The notes: generated from the letters alone by a model not told the origin. DNA of 54,107 bases from Paracoccus yeei ATCC BAA-599 (GCF_000622145.1 NZ_JHWH01000028.1:1-54107), one strand, 5' to 3'. Shown: positions 8,221 to 16,332, counted from the stretch's first letter. Program-made: numbers and translations.

Positions 8221-8889
8221 ATGGTCACCAGCATTTCCGGCACAACCGCCGCCACAACATCCGCCGTCTCGGGCAAGAGCACCGGGTTTTCGGGTTCGGG
8301 CGGGGATTTCGAAACCTTCCTGCGGATGCTGACGACCCAGATCCAGAACCAGGACCCGTTGAACCCGATGGAGAGCACCGAATTCGCCGTCCAGCTGGCC
8401 ACATTCTCGGGGGTAGAGCAGCAGGCACTGACCAACTCGCTGTTGAAAGAGATGCTGGGCAATTCGTCCGGCGGCACACTGGCGTCGGTCGCCGGCTGGA
8501 TCGGCAAGGAGGTGCGGACGACCGGCCCGGTCCTGTTCGACGGAAGCCCCGTGACACTGGATATCGAGCCTGCAGCCGAGGCAGATGCTGTCAGCCTGGT
8601 GGTGCTGGACGCCCAGGGCAAGGAGGTGTCCCGAACCAGCATCGGCACGGGATCGGGCGAGGTCGACTGGCAGGGCCGGGGCGACGACGGTGCCCTGTTG
8701 GCGTCGGGCTTGTATCAGTTCCGGGTGGAATCCTCCAAGGGCGGGACTGTCCTGTCGACCGAGGATGCGGCAGCCTACGGCATGGTCACCGGGGCCAAGC
8801 TTGAGAATGGTGCGGCGCAGCTTGTCCTGGCGGGCGGCGCAACGGTCGCCGCCGAGGATGTCACCGGAATCCGCAATGCCGAAGTGTAA
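8221..8889 (+). CDS. flgD: Flagellar hook capping protein FlgD
   Basis: 222 residues. The N-terminal region has DFETFLRMLTTQIQNQDPLN and PMESTEFAVQLATFSGVEQQ, the diagnostic FlgD motif. The later part contains a FlgD Ig-like and Tudor-like region (ARTSIGTG-type strands; WQGRGDDGALLASGLYQFRV). FlgD caps the hook tip during assembly and leaves when the hook is complete. It is coupled to fliK by a 9-bp gap. No hook gene (flgE) follows; the next feature is a tRNA, so hook genes are elsewhere. Confidence 0.92.
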   Translation: MVTSISGTTAATTSAVSGKSTGFSGSGGDFETFLRMLTTQIQNQDPLNPMESTEFAVQLATFSGVEQQALTNSLLKEMLGNSSGGTLASVAGWIGKEVRTTGPVLFDGSPVTLDIEPAAEADAVSLVVLDAQGKEVSRTSIGTGSGEVDWQGRGDDGALLASGLYQFRVESSKGGTVLSTEDAAAYGMVTGAKLENGAAQLVLAGGATVAAEDVTGIRNAEV

Positions 8890-9011
8890 GATCAAACCTG
8901 CCACGGGCAGAGGCCGGCGCCTGCATCCGCCGCTTTCGCATGACGTGTCTTGCCCGCTTGCGCCAGCCGACGTCTTGACGGGTGCCGGTCTGGTGGCGTA
9001 GCCGGACGCAG

Positions 9012-9087
9012 GGGCGTGTAGCTCAACGGTCAGAGCAGGGCGCTCATAACGCCTTGGTTGGGGGTTCGAATCCCTCCACGCCTACCA
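9012..9087 (+). tRNA. tRNA with anticodon CAU (probably elongator tRNA-Met)
   Basis: A full cloverleaf of 76 nt including encoded CCA. The acceptor stem is GGGCGTG / CACGCCT, the anticodon stem is GGGCG / CGCCT around loop CTCATAA, and the T arm has GGGGG-TTCGAAT-CCCTC. Anticodon CAU fits elongator Met; an Ile tRNA with modified C34 cannot be excluded from sequence alone. The 3' 17 bases (9071-9087) are the attachment site of the adjoining integrated element, and integration restores the tRNA. Confidence 0.93.
9071..9087 (+). repeat. attL, 17-bp direct repeat in the tRNA 3' end
   Basis: TCCCTCCACGCCTACCA occurs here and again at 21003-21019, with different bases on both sides of each copy. 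It covers the tRNA T arm end, acceptor strand and CCA. This is the classic crossover region of P4-type integrases. The integrase gene begins 160 bp further in. Confidence 0.92.
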
Positions 9088-9246
9088 ATTCCCCGTTCGC
9101 AGTCGTTTGTAGTTGCTGCTTAGCTCTTGTTTTATGGGCTTTTCAGCAAAAAACCGGCTATATGGAATCTGTGCGAAACTAATCCTAGTGCAGCTTCATG
9201 GTATCGCCGGGGCAACGATACCACGTTCAGAACGGGGCAAAATACC

Positions 9247-10446
9247 ATGGCACTCACAGACACCAAGATTCGCAACCTGAAGCCCAAAGAGAAGCCTTAC
9301 CGGGTAACAGACGCTCATTCGCTCTATCTGCAGATCACGCCCAGCGGCGGGAAGCACTGGCGGTTCAACTACACACACCAAGGCAAGCAGAAGACCCTCG
9401 CCTTAGGCTCTTACCCTGTCGTCAGCCTGCTTGCCGCCCGCATGGAACGCGACAAGGCCAAAGCGCTGCTGGCGGAAGGCATTGATCCCAGCGCGGCCAA
9501 GAAGGCCGACTCCCCGGCTCAGTCACCTGCGGGCGAGACGTTCGAGTCTGTCGCGACACGCTGGTTCAAGGTGAACGAACGCAAATGGGTCGCAGCCTAT
9601 GCGATGCGCCTGCGGGCCCGAATGGATCAAGACATCCTGCCGCATCTTGGCAGCAAGCCGGTTGCCAGCATCAGCCCGAAGGACGCGCTGGACACCATCC
9701 GCAAAATCGAGGCGCGCGGCGCGGTCGAGATGGCGCGGCGGGTAAACCAGATGGTTTCGCAGGTGTTTCGCTTCGCGGTTGGCGAGGGGATTATCCAGTC
9801 CGATCCGACACGCGATATTGGCAATGCACTGGCGCCCAAACCGGCCCCGAAACGCCGCAGCGCTATCCCTGCCGACGAGATCCCCGGATTCCTTGAGAAG
9901 GTCCGGGCCTATCGGGGCGAGCCTGCCGTGATATGCGGGCTGCAACTGGTAGCGCATACCGCCGTCAGGACGCAGGAGCTTCGCATGGCCGAATGGTCGG
10001 AATTCGAGGGGCTTAACGGCAAGGAACCGTTGTGGCGCATCCCTGCCGCAAAGATGAAAATGCGCCGCGACCATATCGTTCCGCTGAGCCGGCAGGCGGT
10101 TGCGGTCCTGAAGGCGCTGCGCGCCCTGACCGGGCATCAGAAATGGGTTTTCCTGTCGTCGGTTGATGGCGCGGGCAAGCCGATGAGCAACAATTCCATG
10201 CTCTTTGCAATGTATCGGATGGGCTGGCACAGTCGCGCGACGGTTCACGGTTTCCGGTCCAGCTTCTCGACATGGGCCAATGAACAGCAATTCAATCGAG
10301 ACTGGATTGAGGTTCAGTTAGCGCATGTCGATGCCTCGATCCGGGGCATCTATAACAGCGCGCTACATCTGCCGCAGCGCCGCGAGATGATGCGCGAATG
10401 GTCGGATTATATAGACCCGCCCGGTCAGTTTGACGACATTCTGTAA
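9247..10446 (+). CDS. P4-type tyrosine integrase
   Basis: 399 residues. The N-terminal DUF4102-type domain (MALTDTKIRNLKPKEKPYRV, HWRFNYTHQGKQKTLALGSY) binds arm sites. The core-binding region spans about residues 100-190. The catalytic domain shows HTAVRTQELRMAEWSEF (Arg I), HGFRSSFSTWANEQ (His-x-x-Arg), AHVDASIRGIYNSA with the nucleophile Tyr. The ATG at 9247 was chosen because the family begins at MALTDxKIR; the open frame continues 40 codons upstream without a start signal. It catalyses integration and excision at the adjacent tRNA. A strong terminator follows at 10475. No excisionase gene was recognised next to it. Confidence 0.95.
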   Translation: MALTDTKIRNLKPKEKPYRVTDAHSLYLQITPSGGKHWRFNYTHQGKQKTLALGSYPVVSLLAARMERDKAKALLAEGIDPSAAKKADSPAQSPAGETFESVATRWFKVNERKWVAAYAMRLRARMDQDILPHLGSKPVASISPKDALDTIRKIEARGAVEMARRVNQMVSQVFRFAVGEGIIQSDPTRDIGNALAPKPAPKRRSAIPADEIPGFLEKVRAYRGEPAVICGLQLVAHTAVRTQELRMAEWSEFEGLNGKEPLWRIPAAKMKMRRDHIVPLSRQAVAVLKALRALTGHQKWVFLSSVDGAGKPMSNNSMLFAMYRMGWHSRATVHGFRSSFSTWANEQQFNRDWIEVQLAHVDASIRGIYNSALHLPQRREMMREWSDYIDPPGQFDDIL

Positions 10447-10474
10447 AATTGAGAGTAATGGCGGGACGATTGTA

Positions 10475-10501
10475 GGGCGGGGATAGACTCCCGCCCTTTT
10501 T
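10475..10501 (+). terminator. Intrinsic terminator after the integrase
   Basis: Stem GGGCGGG / CCCGCCC, 8-nt loop, then five T residues, 28 bp after the integrase stop. It separates integrase transcription from the primase gene. Confidence 0.88.
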
Positions 10502-10587
10502 GCATGTCTAATACACCAGTAGTTTCAGTGACTTAAATCAACTTTTTGTTGACTGGTTAAGGACAGAGACTGCGCCCGTAACGAAAA

Positions 10588-10625
10588 ACCCCCGCTGCAT
10601 ATGGCCGGCAAGCCGCAACGGGGGT
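10588..10625. promoter_or_regulatory. Long inverted repeat ahead of the primase gene
   Basis: ACCCCCG (10588-10594) pairs with CGGGGGT (10619-10625), and inner segments can extend the stem. It lies 18 bp before the primase start. Read on the minus strand it is followed by a T run, so it could end leftward transcription. Read on the plus strand it would fold in the primase leader and might control it. A smaller hairpin, TCAAC-TTTTT-GTTGA, lies just upstream (about 10538-10552). Confidence 0.4.
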
Positions 10626-10643
10626 CCATCAGAAAGATGAACC

Positions 10644-12878
10644 ATGGATAACATGCACGCGGCTGCGCCGCAATACGCGCTCGACGACGAATCGCTGGAT
10701 CTGCTTGGGACTGATCCCATCCCGTTCCCTTCCGACAATCGTGCTGTCGCGCTTGATCTTGCGGCGCGCGGCCTTGCGGTTTTCCCGATCCGGGATTGGG
10801 GCGATGGGGATGGATGGAAGCCGATAGGCGCCTTCCCTGAAAAGGCCAGCAGCGACCGCGGCCAGGTCTCCGCATGGTGGCGTAAATGGCCCGATGCCCG
10901 AGTCGGGCTGCTGACCGGCGCCCGCAACGGTATCACCGTGCTGGACGTGGATGCGAAAAACGGGAAGGACGGGACGGAAACGCTTGCCGATCTTGGTTTT
11001 CCTGACCTGTCGTCAGTGTCGCCTTGTCGCGTCCGAACGCCATCAGGGGGCTGGCACCTGGTTCTCGACTATGATTCCGACATCAAGAACAGCGTCAGCA
11101 AGATAGGTTCCGGCCTGGACTTTAAGAACGATCGGGGATTCATCGTCGCGCCGGGCAGCTTCAAGGATGGCGCGCGCTATGTCCCCGAGGGCGAGACGCT
11201 GCGGCGTGATTCCCGGTTGCCGCCGATACCTGCCGCTCTGAAAAGCCGTGCGCCCCAGCATGAACCTTTCGAGGACTTGTTGGGCAGATCATCCGTTCCC
11301 CTGGTTGTGGCATCCCATCAGCAGCGTGAATGGGCTCAAGAGAGATTGACCGAACTGGCTGAGAACGTTGCAGCCGCACCCGAGGGGCAGCGACACGACA
11401 CGCTAAACAGCGTTGCCCTGCTTTGCGGGGGGTATGGCGCGCATGGCGCGCTCACCCAAGGCGAGGCAAAGGCCGCGCTGATACCTGCCGCTCTGGCCTG
11501 CGGGTTGTCTGAACGCGAGGCCCGCAGGACGTTCGAATCGGCATGGGCCGATGGGCTCAAGAAGCCCGTGGACTTGCCCGGCGATTGTGAAGATTGGTTC
11601 TCAGATGAAGGTCCAAAAGATGAGAAAAACGAATCTGCTAGCCAATCTAAAAAGTCAAAGGCGTTCACCTTTGAATGGTTCCATGAGGCCGAACTGCCTG
11701 AGTCCAGCCCTTTCCTGATTGAGGGGCTGTTAGATCAAGGGACAGCCAGTGTCGTTTATGGCCCCAGCAACGCGGGCAAGACGTTTTTCACCCTCGATCT
11801 ATGCCACGCCCTGGCGAACGCTGGTTGCGGGGCAACATGGCAGGGACGCGCAATTGAGCGAACAGCGGTCCTTTATATGGCGCTGGAAGGCGGCAGCAAG
11901 TTCACCCTGCGCCTGAAAGCCCTGCAACGGGCGTTCGGTGACGGGGGTAAGATTCCCTTTGCCTATCGGCGCGGCGGTGCAAACCTGCTGCACAAGGACG
12001 ACAAGGGCGATGTCAAAGCGATCATCAACATGGCGAAGGCCATGCAGTCTGATGCTGTCGCGGCGGGGCTGCCTCTGTTGATCGTCATTGACACTTTGTC
12101 CCGCGCTCTAAGCGGTGGTGACGAGAATGCCCCTACAGACATGACGGCATTTGTCGGGAATGTTGACCGCATCCGCGAAGCAACCGAAGCACATGTGATG
12201 GTGGTGCATCATACCGGTAAGGACATCGCCAAGGGGATGCGCGGCCACTCCTCGCTTGTCGCGGCGATTGACAGCGAGATTGAGGTGATCCGACCGGATG
12301 CGGGCAGCGTGGTGCAGGTGACTGTCGGAAAGCAGCGTGACCACAAGTCAGATTATCCTTTCGGCAATTTCCAAATCAAAGAGGTTGCGCTTGGAGTCGA
12401 CGTGCACGGCAAGGAACTGTCTTCCGCCGTTGCTGACTGGGGCGTGTCGCAAGAGCGTGTCGCACCCATTGAACTGACAAAGAAGCAAGAGCGTGTCGTA
12501 GAAATCTTCCGCACTACGAACGGCGGACAGGCAGTCGAACGGGAAGCGCTTATTGCGGCCTGCCTGAATGAGGATGTGTCTGAGGCGAAAGACCCCAAAG
12601 ACCGCCGGAAGGGCGTGACAAGCATCCTTGGGGCATTGGTGAACAAAAACGCCCTGGCGCTGAAAGATGGTTCATATCGCATTTACTCGCCTGGCGACGA
12701 TCTGGGCTTTGATGATCTGGGCGACGAGCCATCCGGGGGAACAGGGGAACACGGGGGAACACGGGGGGAATGTTCCCCTGCTGGCATGGCGTCGGCAGGG
12801 GGAAGGAACGGAACGCGCCCTATAGGGCGTTCCCTGTTCCCCTACGACGCGGCGGAATTAGACGACGATTTGTTGTGA
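10644..12878 (+). CDS. Primase-polymerase fused to RepA-like helicase
   Basis: 744 residues. Residues about 30-200 form a prim-pol domain: GLLTGARNGITVLDVDAK carries the metal-binding DxD, TPSGGWHLVLDY the sGxH motif, and a later segment reads GSGLDFKNDRGFIVAPGS. Residues about 350-600 form a RecA-like ATPase related to RepA/AAA_25, with Walker A GPSNAGKTFF, Walker B LLIVIDTLSRALSGGDEN, and the following VVHHTGKD. The end is a winged-helix-like segment, then a Gly/Arg-rich tail encoded by G-rich repeats. Such proteins prime and unwind DNA to start replication of plasmids and P4-like satellites, so the element can probably replicate autonomously after excision. Encoded first in the packaging-module direction. 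Confidence 0.9.
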   Translation: MDNMHAAAPQYALDDESLDLLGTDPIPFPSDNRAVALDLAARGLAVFPIRDWGDGDGWKPIGAFPEKASSDRGQVSAWWRKWPDARVGLLTGARNGITVLDVDAKNGKDGTETLADLGFPDLSSVSPCRVRTPSGGWHLVLDYDSDIKNSVSKIGSGLDFKNDRGFIVAPGSFKDGARYVPEGETLRRDSRLPPIPAALKSRAPQHEPFEDLLGRSSVPLVVASHQQREWAQERLTELAENVAAAPEGQRHDTLNSVALLCGGYGAHGALTQGEAKAALIPAALACGLSEREARRTFESAWADGLKKPVDLPGDCEDWFSDEGPKDEKNESASQSKKSKAFTFEWFHEAELPESSPFLIEGLLDQGTASVVYGPSNAGKTFFTLDLCHALANAGCGATWQGRAIERTAVLYMALEGGSKFTLRLKALQRAFGDGGKIPFAYRRGGANLLHKDDKGDVKAIINMAKAMQSDAVAAGLPLLIVIDTLSRALSGGDENAPTDMTAFVGNVDRIREATEAHVMVVHHTGKDIAKGMRGHSSLVAAIDSEIEVIRPDAGSVVQVTVGKQRDHKSDYPFGNFQIKEVALGVDVHGKELSSAVADWGVSQERVAPIELTKKQERVVEIFRTTNGGQAVEREALIAACLNEDVSEAKDPKDRRKGVTSILGALVNKNALALKDGSYRIYSPGDDLGFDDLGDEPSGGTGEHGGTRGECSPAGMASAGGRNGTRPIGRSLFPYDAAELDDDLL
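12733..12841 (+). repeat. G-rich iterated repeats in the primase 3' end
   Basis: Short units of the form GGGGAACAC recur three to four times near 12735-12770, followed by the mirror form TGTTCCCCT at about 12772-12780 and again at 12833-12841. They also encode the Gly-rich tail of the primase. Arrays of this sort can be origin iterons or an operator; the sequence alone does not decide. Confidence 0.45.
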
Positions 12879-12936
12879 GGATCGAAAATGCTCTCAGATC
12901 AAATGGAGGCGCTAATTCGCTCAGGATCGAAAATGC
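12878..12936 (+). repeat. 14-bp direct repeat between primase and small terminase
   Basis: AGGATCGAAAATGC occurs at 12878-12891 and 12923-12936, 45 bp start to start. Each copy contains an AGGA ribosome-site-like stretch just before an ATG. The pair may be duplicated translation starts or protein-binding sites. Confidence 0.55.
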
Positions 12937-13055
12937 ATCTGTCGCAATCTTTTTGGGTCCTTCCCCCCTACCGGCGCCATGCGGGGCGCGCCGAACCGCC
13001 ATGTGTCTCACTTCACAAATTTTCTGGAATAAGGATTTCTGCGAAATGGATCTGA
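12888..13055 (+). CDS. Small hypothetical protein ahead of small terminase
   Basis: A 55-residue reading frame starting MLSDQMEALIRSGSKMHLSQ and ending ISAKWI. AGGA lies 6 bp upstream of the ATG. Its stop at 13053-13055 lies just inside the start of the small terminase gene, which would allow translational coupling. No family is recognised and the second half is Arg/Pro/Cys rich. It may be a short leader peptide rather than a stable protein. It is the only start-to-stop reading with a ribosome site that fills this 167-bp gap. Confidence 0.4.
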   Translation: MLSDQMEALIRSGSKMHLSQSFWVLPPYRRHAGRAEPPCVSLHKFSGIRISAKWI

Positions 13056-13687
13056 GCGCATTTTACGATGAGGACGATTTTGACGACATCCTGGGTAGGT
13101 CCAGCACGGCAAAATCGAAATCGCGCAAAAGTTCGTCGCGGAATACCACCGCAGCGCCGCGAGAAGGCACCGCTGGCGGGCAAGTCGAAAATTTTCAGGA
13201 CATACCAGCCGGAAAGCCTGAAGCGCCTCCTGGGACGATCCACGAAAGCGAACTTGCGGCGCTTCTGGGCATCAGCCGCCAGGCCGTGGGCGAGAAAGTC
13301 CGTTCAGGAATTTTGACGCGCACGGCGCGCGCAACTTTCGCCTATCCCGAGGCTGTCACCGCCTATTGCGCTCATTTGCGAGAACATGCTGGACGTGCCG
13401 GGCGTCCATCGACGGGCAGTGATGAATTGAAGGCAGAACGCACGCGCCTGGCGAAAGAACAAGCCGACGCGACTGCGCTTAAAAACGCCCAGCTTCGCAG
13501 TGAATTGGTGCCTGTCACTGACACATTGCGAGAATGGCAGGCTGTCTTGCGTGATATTCGGGCGGCAATGCTCGCTGTCCCGTCCCGCTACGCGGCATCA
13601 CAGCCGCACCTGACCCCGCATGACGTGGAAGCCCTGACTTTGGAAATCAAACGCGCTTTGGAAGGGCTGGCAGATGGGAACGATTGA
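13046..13687 (+). CDS. Terminase small subunit, Nu1-like
   Basis: 213 residues. An N-terminal acidic and Ser-rich stretch is followed by a winged-helix DNA-binding segment (about residues 70-110: IHESELAALLGISRQAVGEK). Next comes the long helix ELKAERTRLAKEQADATALK, the pattern seen in Nu1-type small terminases before the part that contacts the large subunit. AAGGA lies about 10 bp before the chosen ATG at 13046; the open frame extends upstream without a plausible start. It overlaps the large subunit gene by 14 bp. It should recognise the element's own pac or cos site, which in a satellite decides which DNA fills the capsids. Confidence 0.8.
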   Translation: MDLSAFYDEDDFDDILGRSSTAKSKSRKSSSRNTTAAPREGTAGGQVENFQDIPAGKPEAPPGTIHESELAALLGISRQAVGEKVRSGILTRTARATFAYPEAVTAYCAHLREHAGRAGRPSTGSDELKAERTRLAKEQADATALKNAQLRSELVPVTDTLREWQAVLRDIRAAMLAVPSRYAASQPHLTPHDVEALTLEIKRALEGLADGND

Positions 13688-15437
13688 GAAATTGCGCCAC
13701 GATGCTTTGCAGGTGCTGCGCCCGCCGCCGTCAATTCCGCTGTCGGAATGGTGCGAGACGAATATCACGATCCCGCAAACGTCCAGCGCCACGCCTGGAA
13801 AAATGCGGCTCTGGAAATTCCAGCAAGGCATTGCCGATGCGATGACCGATCCTGGAATTAATGAGATTGTTATACAGAAATCCGCGCGAGTAGGTTTCAG
13901 CCAGCTGCTGATGGGCTTCATCGCTCACACGGTTGCAATAAATCCATGCCCGATCTTGGTCACTCAGCCGACCACGGACGACGCGCGTGCATTTTCCGTG
14001 GATACGGAGGCATTGTTTGAGGCCAGCCCGTCATTGCGTGGCTTAATCAGCGACGGTGCTGACGACACAGGCCGCTCGACTCTCATGCGGCGCTTGTTCG
14101 CGGGCGGCAGTCTCGAATTTCTGTCAGCATCGAGTCCCCGGTCCTTCCGTAGGAAGTTGGGGAAGATCGCTATTGCCGATGAAATAGCGGCTTATGAAAT
14201 GAGTGATGAGGGCTCTATCCTCGATCTGCTGCGCATGAGGACTCAGACCTTCCGCGACAGGACGCTGGTATTTGGCGGCACGCCTATTTTTAAGGGTGAT
14301 GCCGTTTGCGCCATGTATGAGGACTCCGACCAACGGATTTATGAGGTGCAATGCGTGGAATGCCGCGACTTCGCCCAGATCGAATGGAAGGACCTGCATT
14401 TCAGCAAAGACGATCTATCTGCGGGCGTGAATTGGTGCTGCCCAAATTGCGGTTGCCTGGTCCCTGAAAGCCGAAAAGCTGAAATGGTGGATAATGGCCG
14501 ATGGCGCGCGACCAATCCCGAGAACAAGACCCGAGTCGGGTTCAAGCTGAACAGCCTCATATCCCCGCACTGGAACGCACGCTGGCAGGTGATTGTTGCT
14601 GAGTTCCTGAAGGCCAAGAGCGACCCTGCAGCCCTGCAAGCCTGGACGAACCTGCTGCTTGGCGAGGGCTGGGAAGCGACTGGACAAGGAGTCGATGAGT
14701 CAGCCCTGACCCTTGTGCCCGTGGGTCTGGACGCTATCCCTGATGGCGCGCTTTACCTAACAGGCGGATGCGATGTGCAAGCCGATCGCCTGGAACTGTC
14801 AACTGTCGCATGGGACTCGGAAGGCCGCGGCACGGTGCTGGCGCATGAAATCGTCTATGGCGATCCGCTGCAGAATGACGTTTGGGTTGCTCTGTCAGAC
14901 CTGATCGCCCGCCGATTCAAGCACCCGCGCGGCGGCACGATTGGCTATGACAAGGTGCTGGTTGATGCCGGCGACGGCGTTCGCGCTGCCTCGATTCAAT
15001 CCTTCTGCCGTGGCAGGGCGCCGCAGGTATTCCCCTCAAAAGGGGTTGCTGGATGGAAACAGCCGCCCGTGACGCTGGGCAAGGCCGCTGACAAGACAAT
15101 CCGCCTGCAGCTGCTGGGCGTGGATGGGCTGAAAGATCGCGTGCACCGCATGGCGACGGCGGGAACGCTGCAATTCGCGGAAAGCCTGCCGCCGACCTAT
15201 TGGGAACAACTGGCAGGCGAGGAAATCCGCGTGCGCTACAGCCGAGGTTACGCGATCCGCGAATGGCATCAGATCACTGGACGCAGATCGGAAGCCCTTG
15301 ATTGCGCGGTGATGGCGCTGGCTGCAAAGCATCTGATTCACTGGAATCCAGATCGGCGGGCGGAAGAATTGGCTTCACCCGCCGCGCCGAAGAAAGCGCC
15401 AGCCGTCATTCGGAGTCGATGGTTGACGGGCGGTTAA
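13674..15437 (+). CDS. Terminase large subunit, GpA family
   Basis: 587 residues. The N-terminal ATPase shows IQKSARVGFSQLLMGFIAHT (Walker A-like, adapted as in lambda gpA), TQPTTDDARAFS, and KIAIADEIAAYE (Walker B). A zinc-binding pair, CVECRDF and WCCPNCGCLVPES, lies near residues 225-265. The nuclease half holds LTGGCDVQADRLELSTVAWD and VLVDAGDGVRAASIQSF with acidic metal ligands. The motor translocates DNA into proheads and cuts it. The gene is full length and overlaps terS by 14 bp and, tail to tail, a minus-strand small gene by 4 bp. The usual next gene, a connector and portal, is displaced by a 900-bp insert. Confidence 0.93.
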   Translation: MGTIEKLRHDALQVLRPPPSIPLSEWCETNITIPQTSSATPGKMRLWKFQQGIADAMTDPGINEIVIQKSARVGFSQLLMGFIAHTVAINPCPILVTQPTTDDARAFSVDTEALFEASPSLRGLISDGADDTGRSTLMRRLFAGGSLEFLSASSPRSFRRKLGKIAIADEIAAYEMSDEGSILDLLRMRTQTFRDRTLVFGGTPIFKGDAVCAMYEDSDQRIYEVQCVECRDFAQIEWKDLHFSKDDLSAGVNWCCPNCGCLVPESRKAEMVDNGRWRATNPENKTRVGFKLNSLISPHWNARWQVIVAEFLKAKSDPAALQAWTNLLLGEGWEATGQGVDESALTLVPVGLDAIPDGALYLTGGCDVQADRLELSTVAWDSEGRGTVLAHEIVYGDPLQNDVWVALSDLIARRFKHPRGGTIGYDKVLVDAGDGVRAASIQSFCRGRAPQVFPSKGVAGWKQPPVTLGKAADKTIRLQLLGVDGLKDRVHRMATAGTLQFAESLPPTYWEQLAGEEIRVRYSRGYAIREWHQITGRRSEALDCAVMALAAKHLIHWNPDRRAEELASPAAPKKAPAVIRSRWLTGG

Positions 15438-15574
15438 TCTCCGAGATTATCTTCTGAACGAAGATCTTCGATAGCAGCAGTTATATTCTTCAATTCCTCA
15501 AGGAGTTCATCGAGTTTATTAACAATGTCGTCTTTCGCGCTCTCGATAGCTTCCTTCAGATCATCATTTGCCAT
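15434..15574 (-). CDS. 46-residue coiled-coil protein
   Basis: A short minus-strand gene, too short for routine ORF lists, beginning MANDDLKEAIESAKDDIVNK and continuing with LDELLEELKNITAAIEDLRS. A GGAGAGGG ribosome site lies 5 bp before the ATG. The heptad pattern of Leu/Ile predicts a two-stranded coiled coil. The gene stops 4 bp inside the end of the large terminase gene, on the opposite strand. No family is recognised. It appears to be the last of three small minus-strand genes that sit between terminase and portal. Confidence 0.65.
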   Translation of the reverse strand: MANDDLKEAIESAKDDIVNKLDELLEELKNITAAIEDLRSEDNLGD

Positions 15575-15647
15575 GATTTACCCTCTCCACGCTCTGGCCC
15601 GTTCAGCCTGCCACGCCGCCGCGCAACCTCAAAGCGATTCGTCGGCC

Positions 15648-15848
15648 TCAACCGACAGTCTCCGTCCGCCTTTCCATAAGAGAATCCACGGCCGAAGCCG
15701 CCCAATATGCAATCGTGGCTAGAAATTCATTGTCGCCCTGGTGCGCCGCATCCGCAATCTGTTGAGCCAACGGGCCGGTCTCGATGGAGTCGGCAGTGAT
15801 AGCCGCTTGCATGGCAGCAATCGCAGCCGCTTCGCCTTTACCAGTCAT
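15648..15848 (-). CDS. 66-residue small hypothetical protein
   Basis: Begins MTGKGEAAAIAAMQAAITAD and ends DSLMERRTETVG. A GAGGATTCCAA ribosome site precedes the ATG at 15846-15848; a longer frame to 15887 adds residues without support. The protein is Ala-rich and probably helical with a short hydrophobic stretch (FLATIAYWAASAV), which could touch a membrane or another helix. No family is recognised. It is the middle gene of the minus-strand group antisense to the flow of head genes. Confidence 0.55.
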   Translation of the reverse strand: MTGKGEAAAIAAMQAAITADSIETGPLAQQIADAAHQGDNEFLATIAYWAASAVDSLMERRTETVG

Positions 15849-15902
15849 TTTGGAATCCTCTTTGTCAGGGTGATTCCTAGATTGCATCGAGGCAATTATT
15901 TG

Positions 15903-16046
15903 TCAATTAATACAATTGGTTGTCTGTGAAACTGTTTGTTGATTAGCGAGCCTGGGCGACATGCGCTTGATGAGTCGGAACGACTGACGCCAGAGGCGCC
16001 ACCATTCGCGCTTTTCATCTTCCCTGAGCCATTCAGGCGGTTTCAT
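15903..16046 (-). CDS. 47-residue basic Trp-rich small protein
   Basis: A short minus-strand gene starting MKPPEWLREDEKREWWRLWR and ending TTNCIN. It has a perfect AAGGAG ribosome site 7 bp before the ATG, the strongest in this group. Four Trp and many Arg/Lys/Glu within the first 25 residues suggest a compact binding peptide. Base composition drops at its 3' end, unlike the neighbours, a sign of recent acquisition. No family is recognised. It is the first gene of the antisense trio. Confidence 0.6.
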   Translation of the reverse strand: MKPPEWLREDEKREWWRLWRQSFRLIKRMSPRLANQQTVSQTTNCIN

Positions 16047-16070
16047 GGCAATCTCCTTTCACTGAATCGA

Positions 16071-16105
16071 AACGCCCCTCGGGTCCGTAACCTCCGAGGG
16101 GCGTT
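16071..16105. promoter_or_regulatory. 12-bp perfect inverted repeat, terminator or operator
   Basis: AACGCCCCTCGG (16071-16082) and CCGAGGGGCGTT (16094-16105) pair perfectly around an 11-nt loop. On the minus strand the stem is followed by only a short T run, 25 bp before the AAGGAG-led small gene. It could be a weak terminator, an mRNA leader structure, or a binding site for the nearby MerR-like protein. Confidence 0.5.
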
Positions 16106-16247
16106 CCTGCTGCCTATGCGGTTCGGAGGACGTGATGTCGCCGCATCGGCAACCCTGGATCGGCCGATCGCCCGCCCGATCCCGCGTCAGAAAGGAGAAT
16201 TCCCGGCTACCTACCAGGTGATTCCAACATAGGTGGAGCGAATACTA

Positions 16248-16276
16248 TTGTAAAGTTGTTAGATGCACTTTATAAA
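16248..16276 (+). promoter_or_regulatory. Sigma-70-like promoter of the head operon
   Basis: TTGTAA (16248-16253), a 17-bp spacer and TATAAA (16271-16276), 57 bp before the MerR-like gene, in a locally AT-rich stretch. Spacing is ideal. It would start a transcript covering the MerR-like gene, portal, protease-capsid fusion and head completion genes. A weaker minus-strand promoter may overlap it and drive the three small antisense genes. Confidence 0.55.
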
Positions 16277-16332
16277 CGAATCCATAACACGCGGTTACCG
16301 ACCGCAGCGAAACCTTTACCGAGGACGCCCTG

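Noticed and set aside
15936..16232. Plus-strand frame of 98 codons between terminase and portal
   Set aside because: It reads opposite to the small gene at 15903-16046, which has a perfect ribosome site, and crosses the 12-bp inverted repeat.
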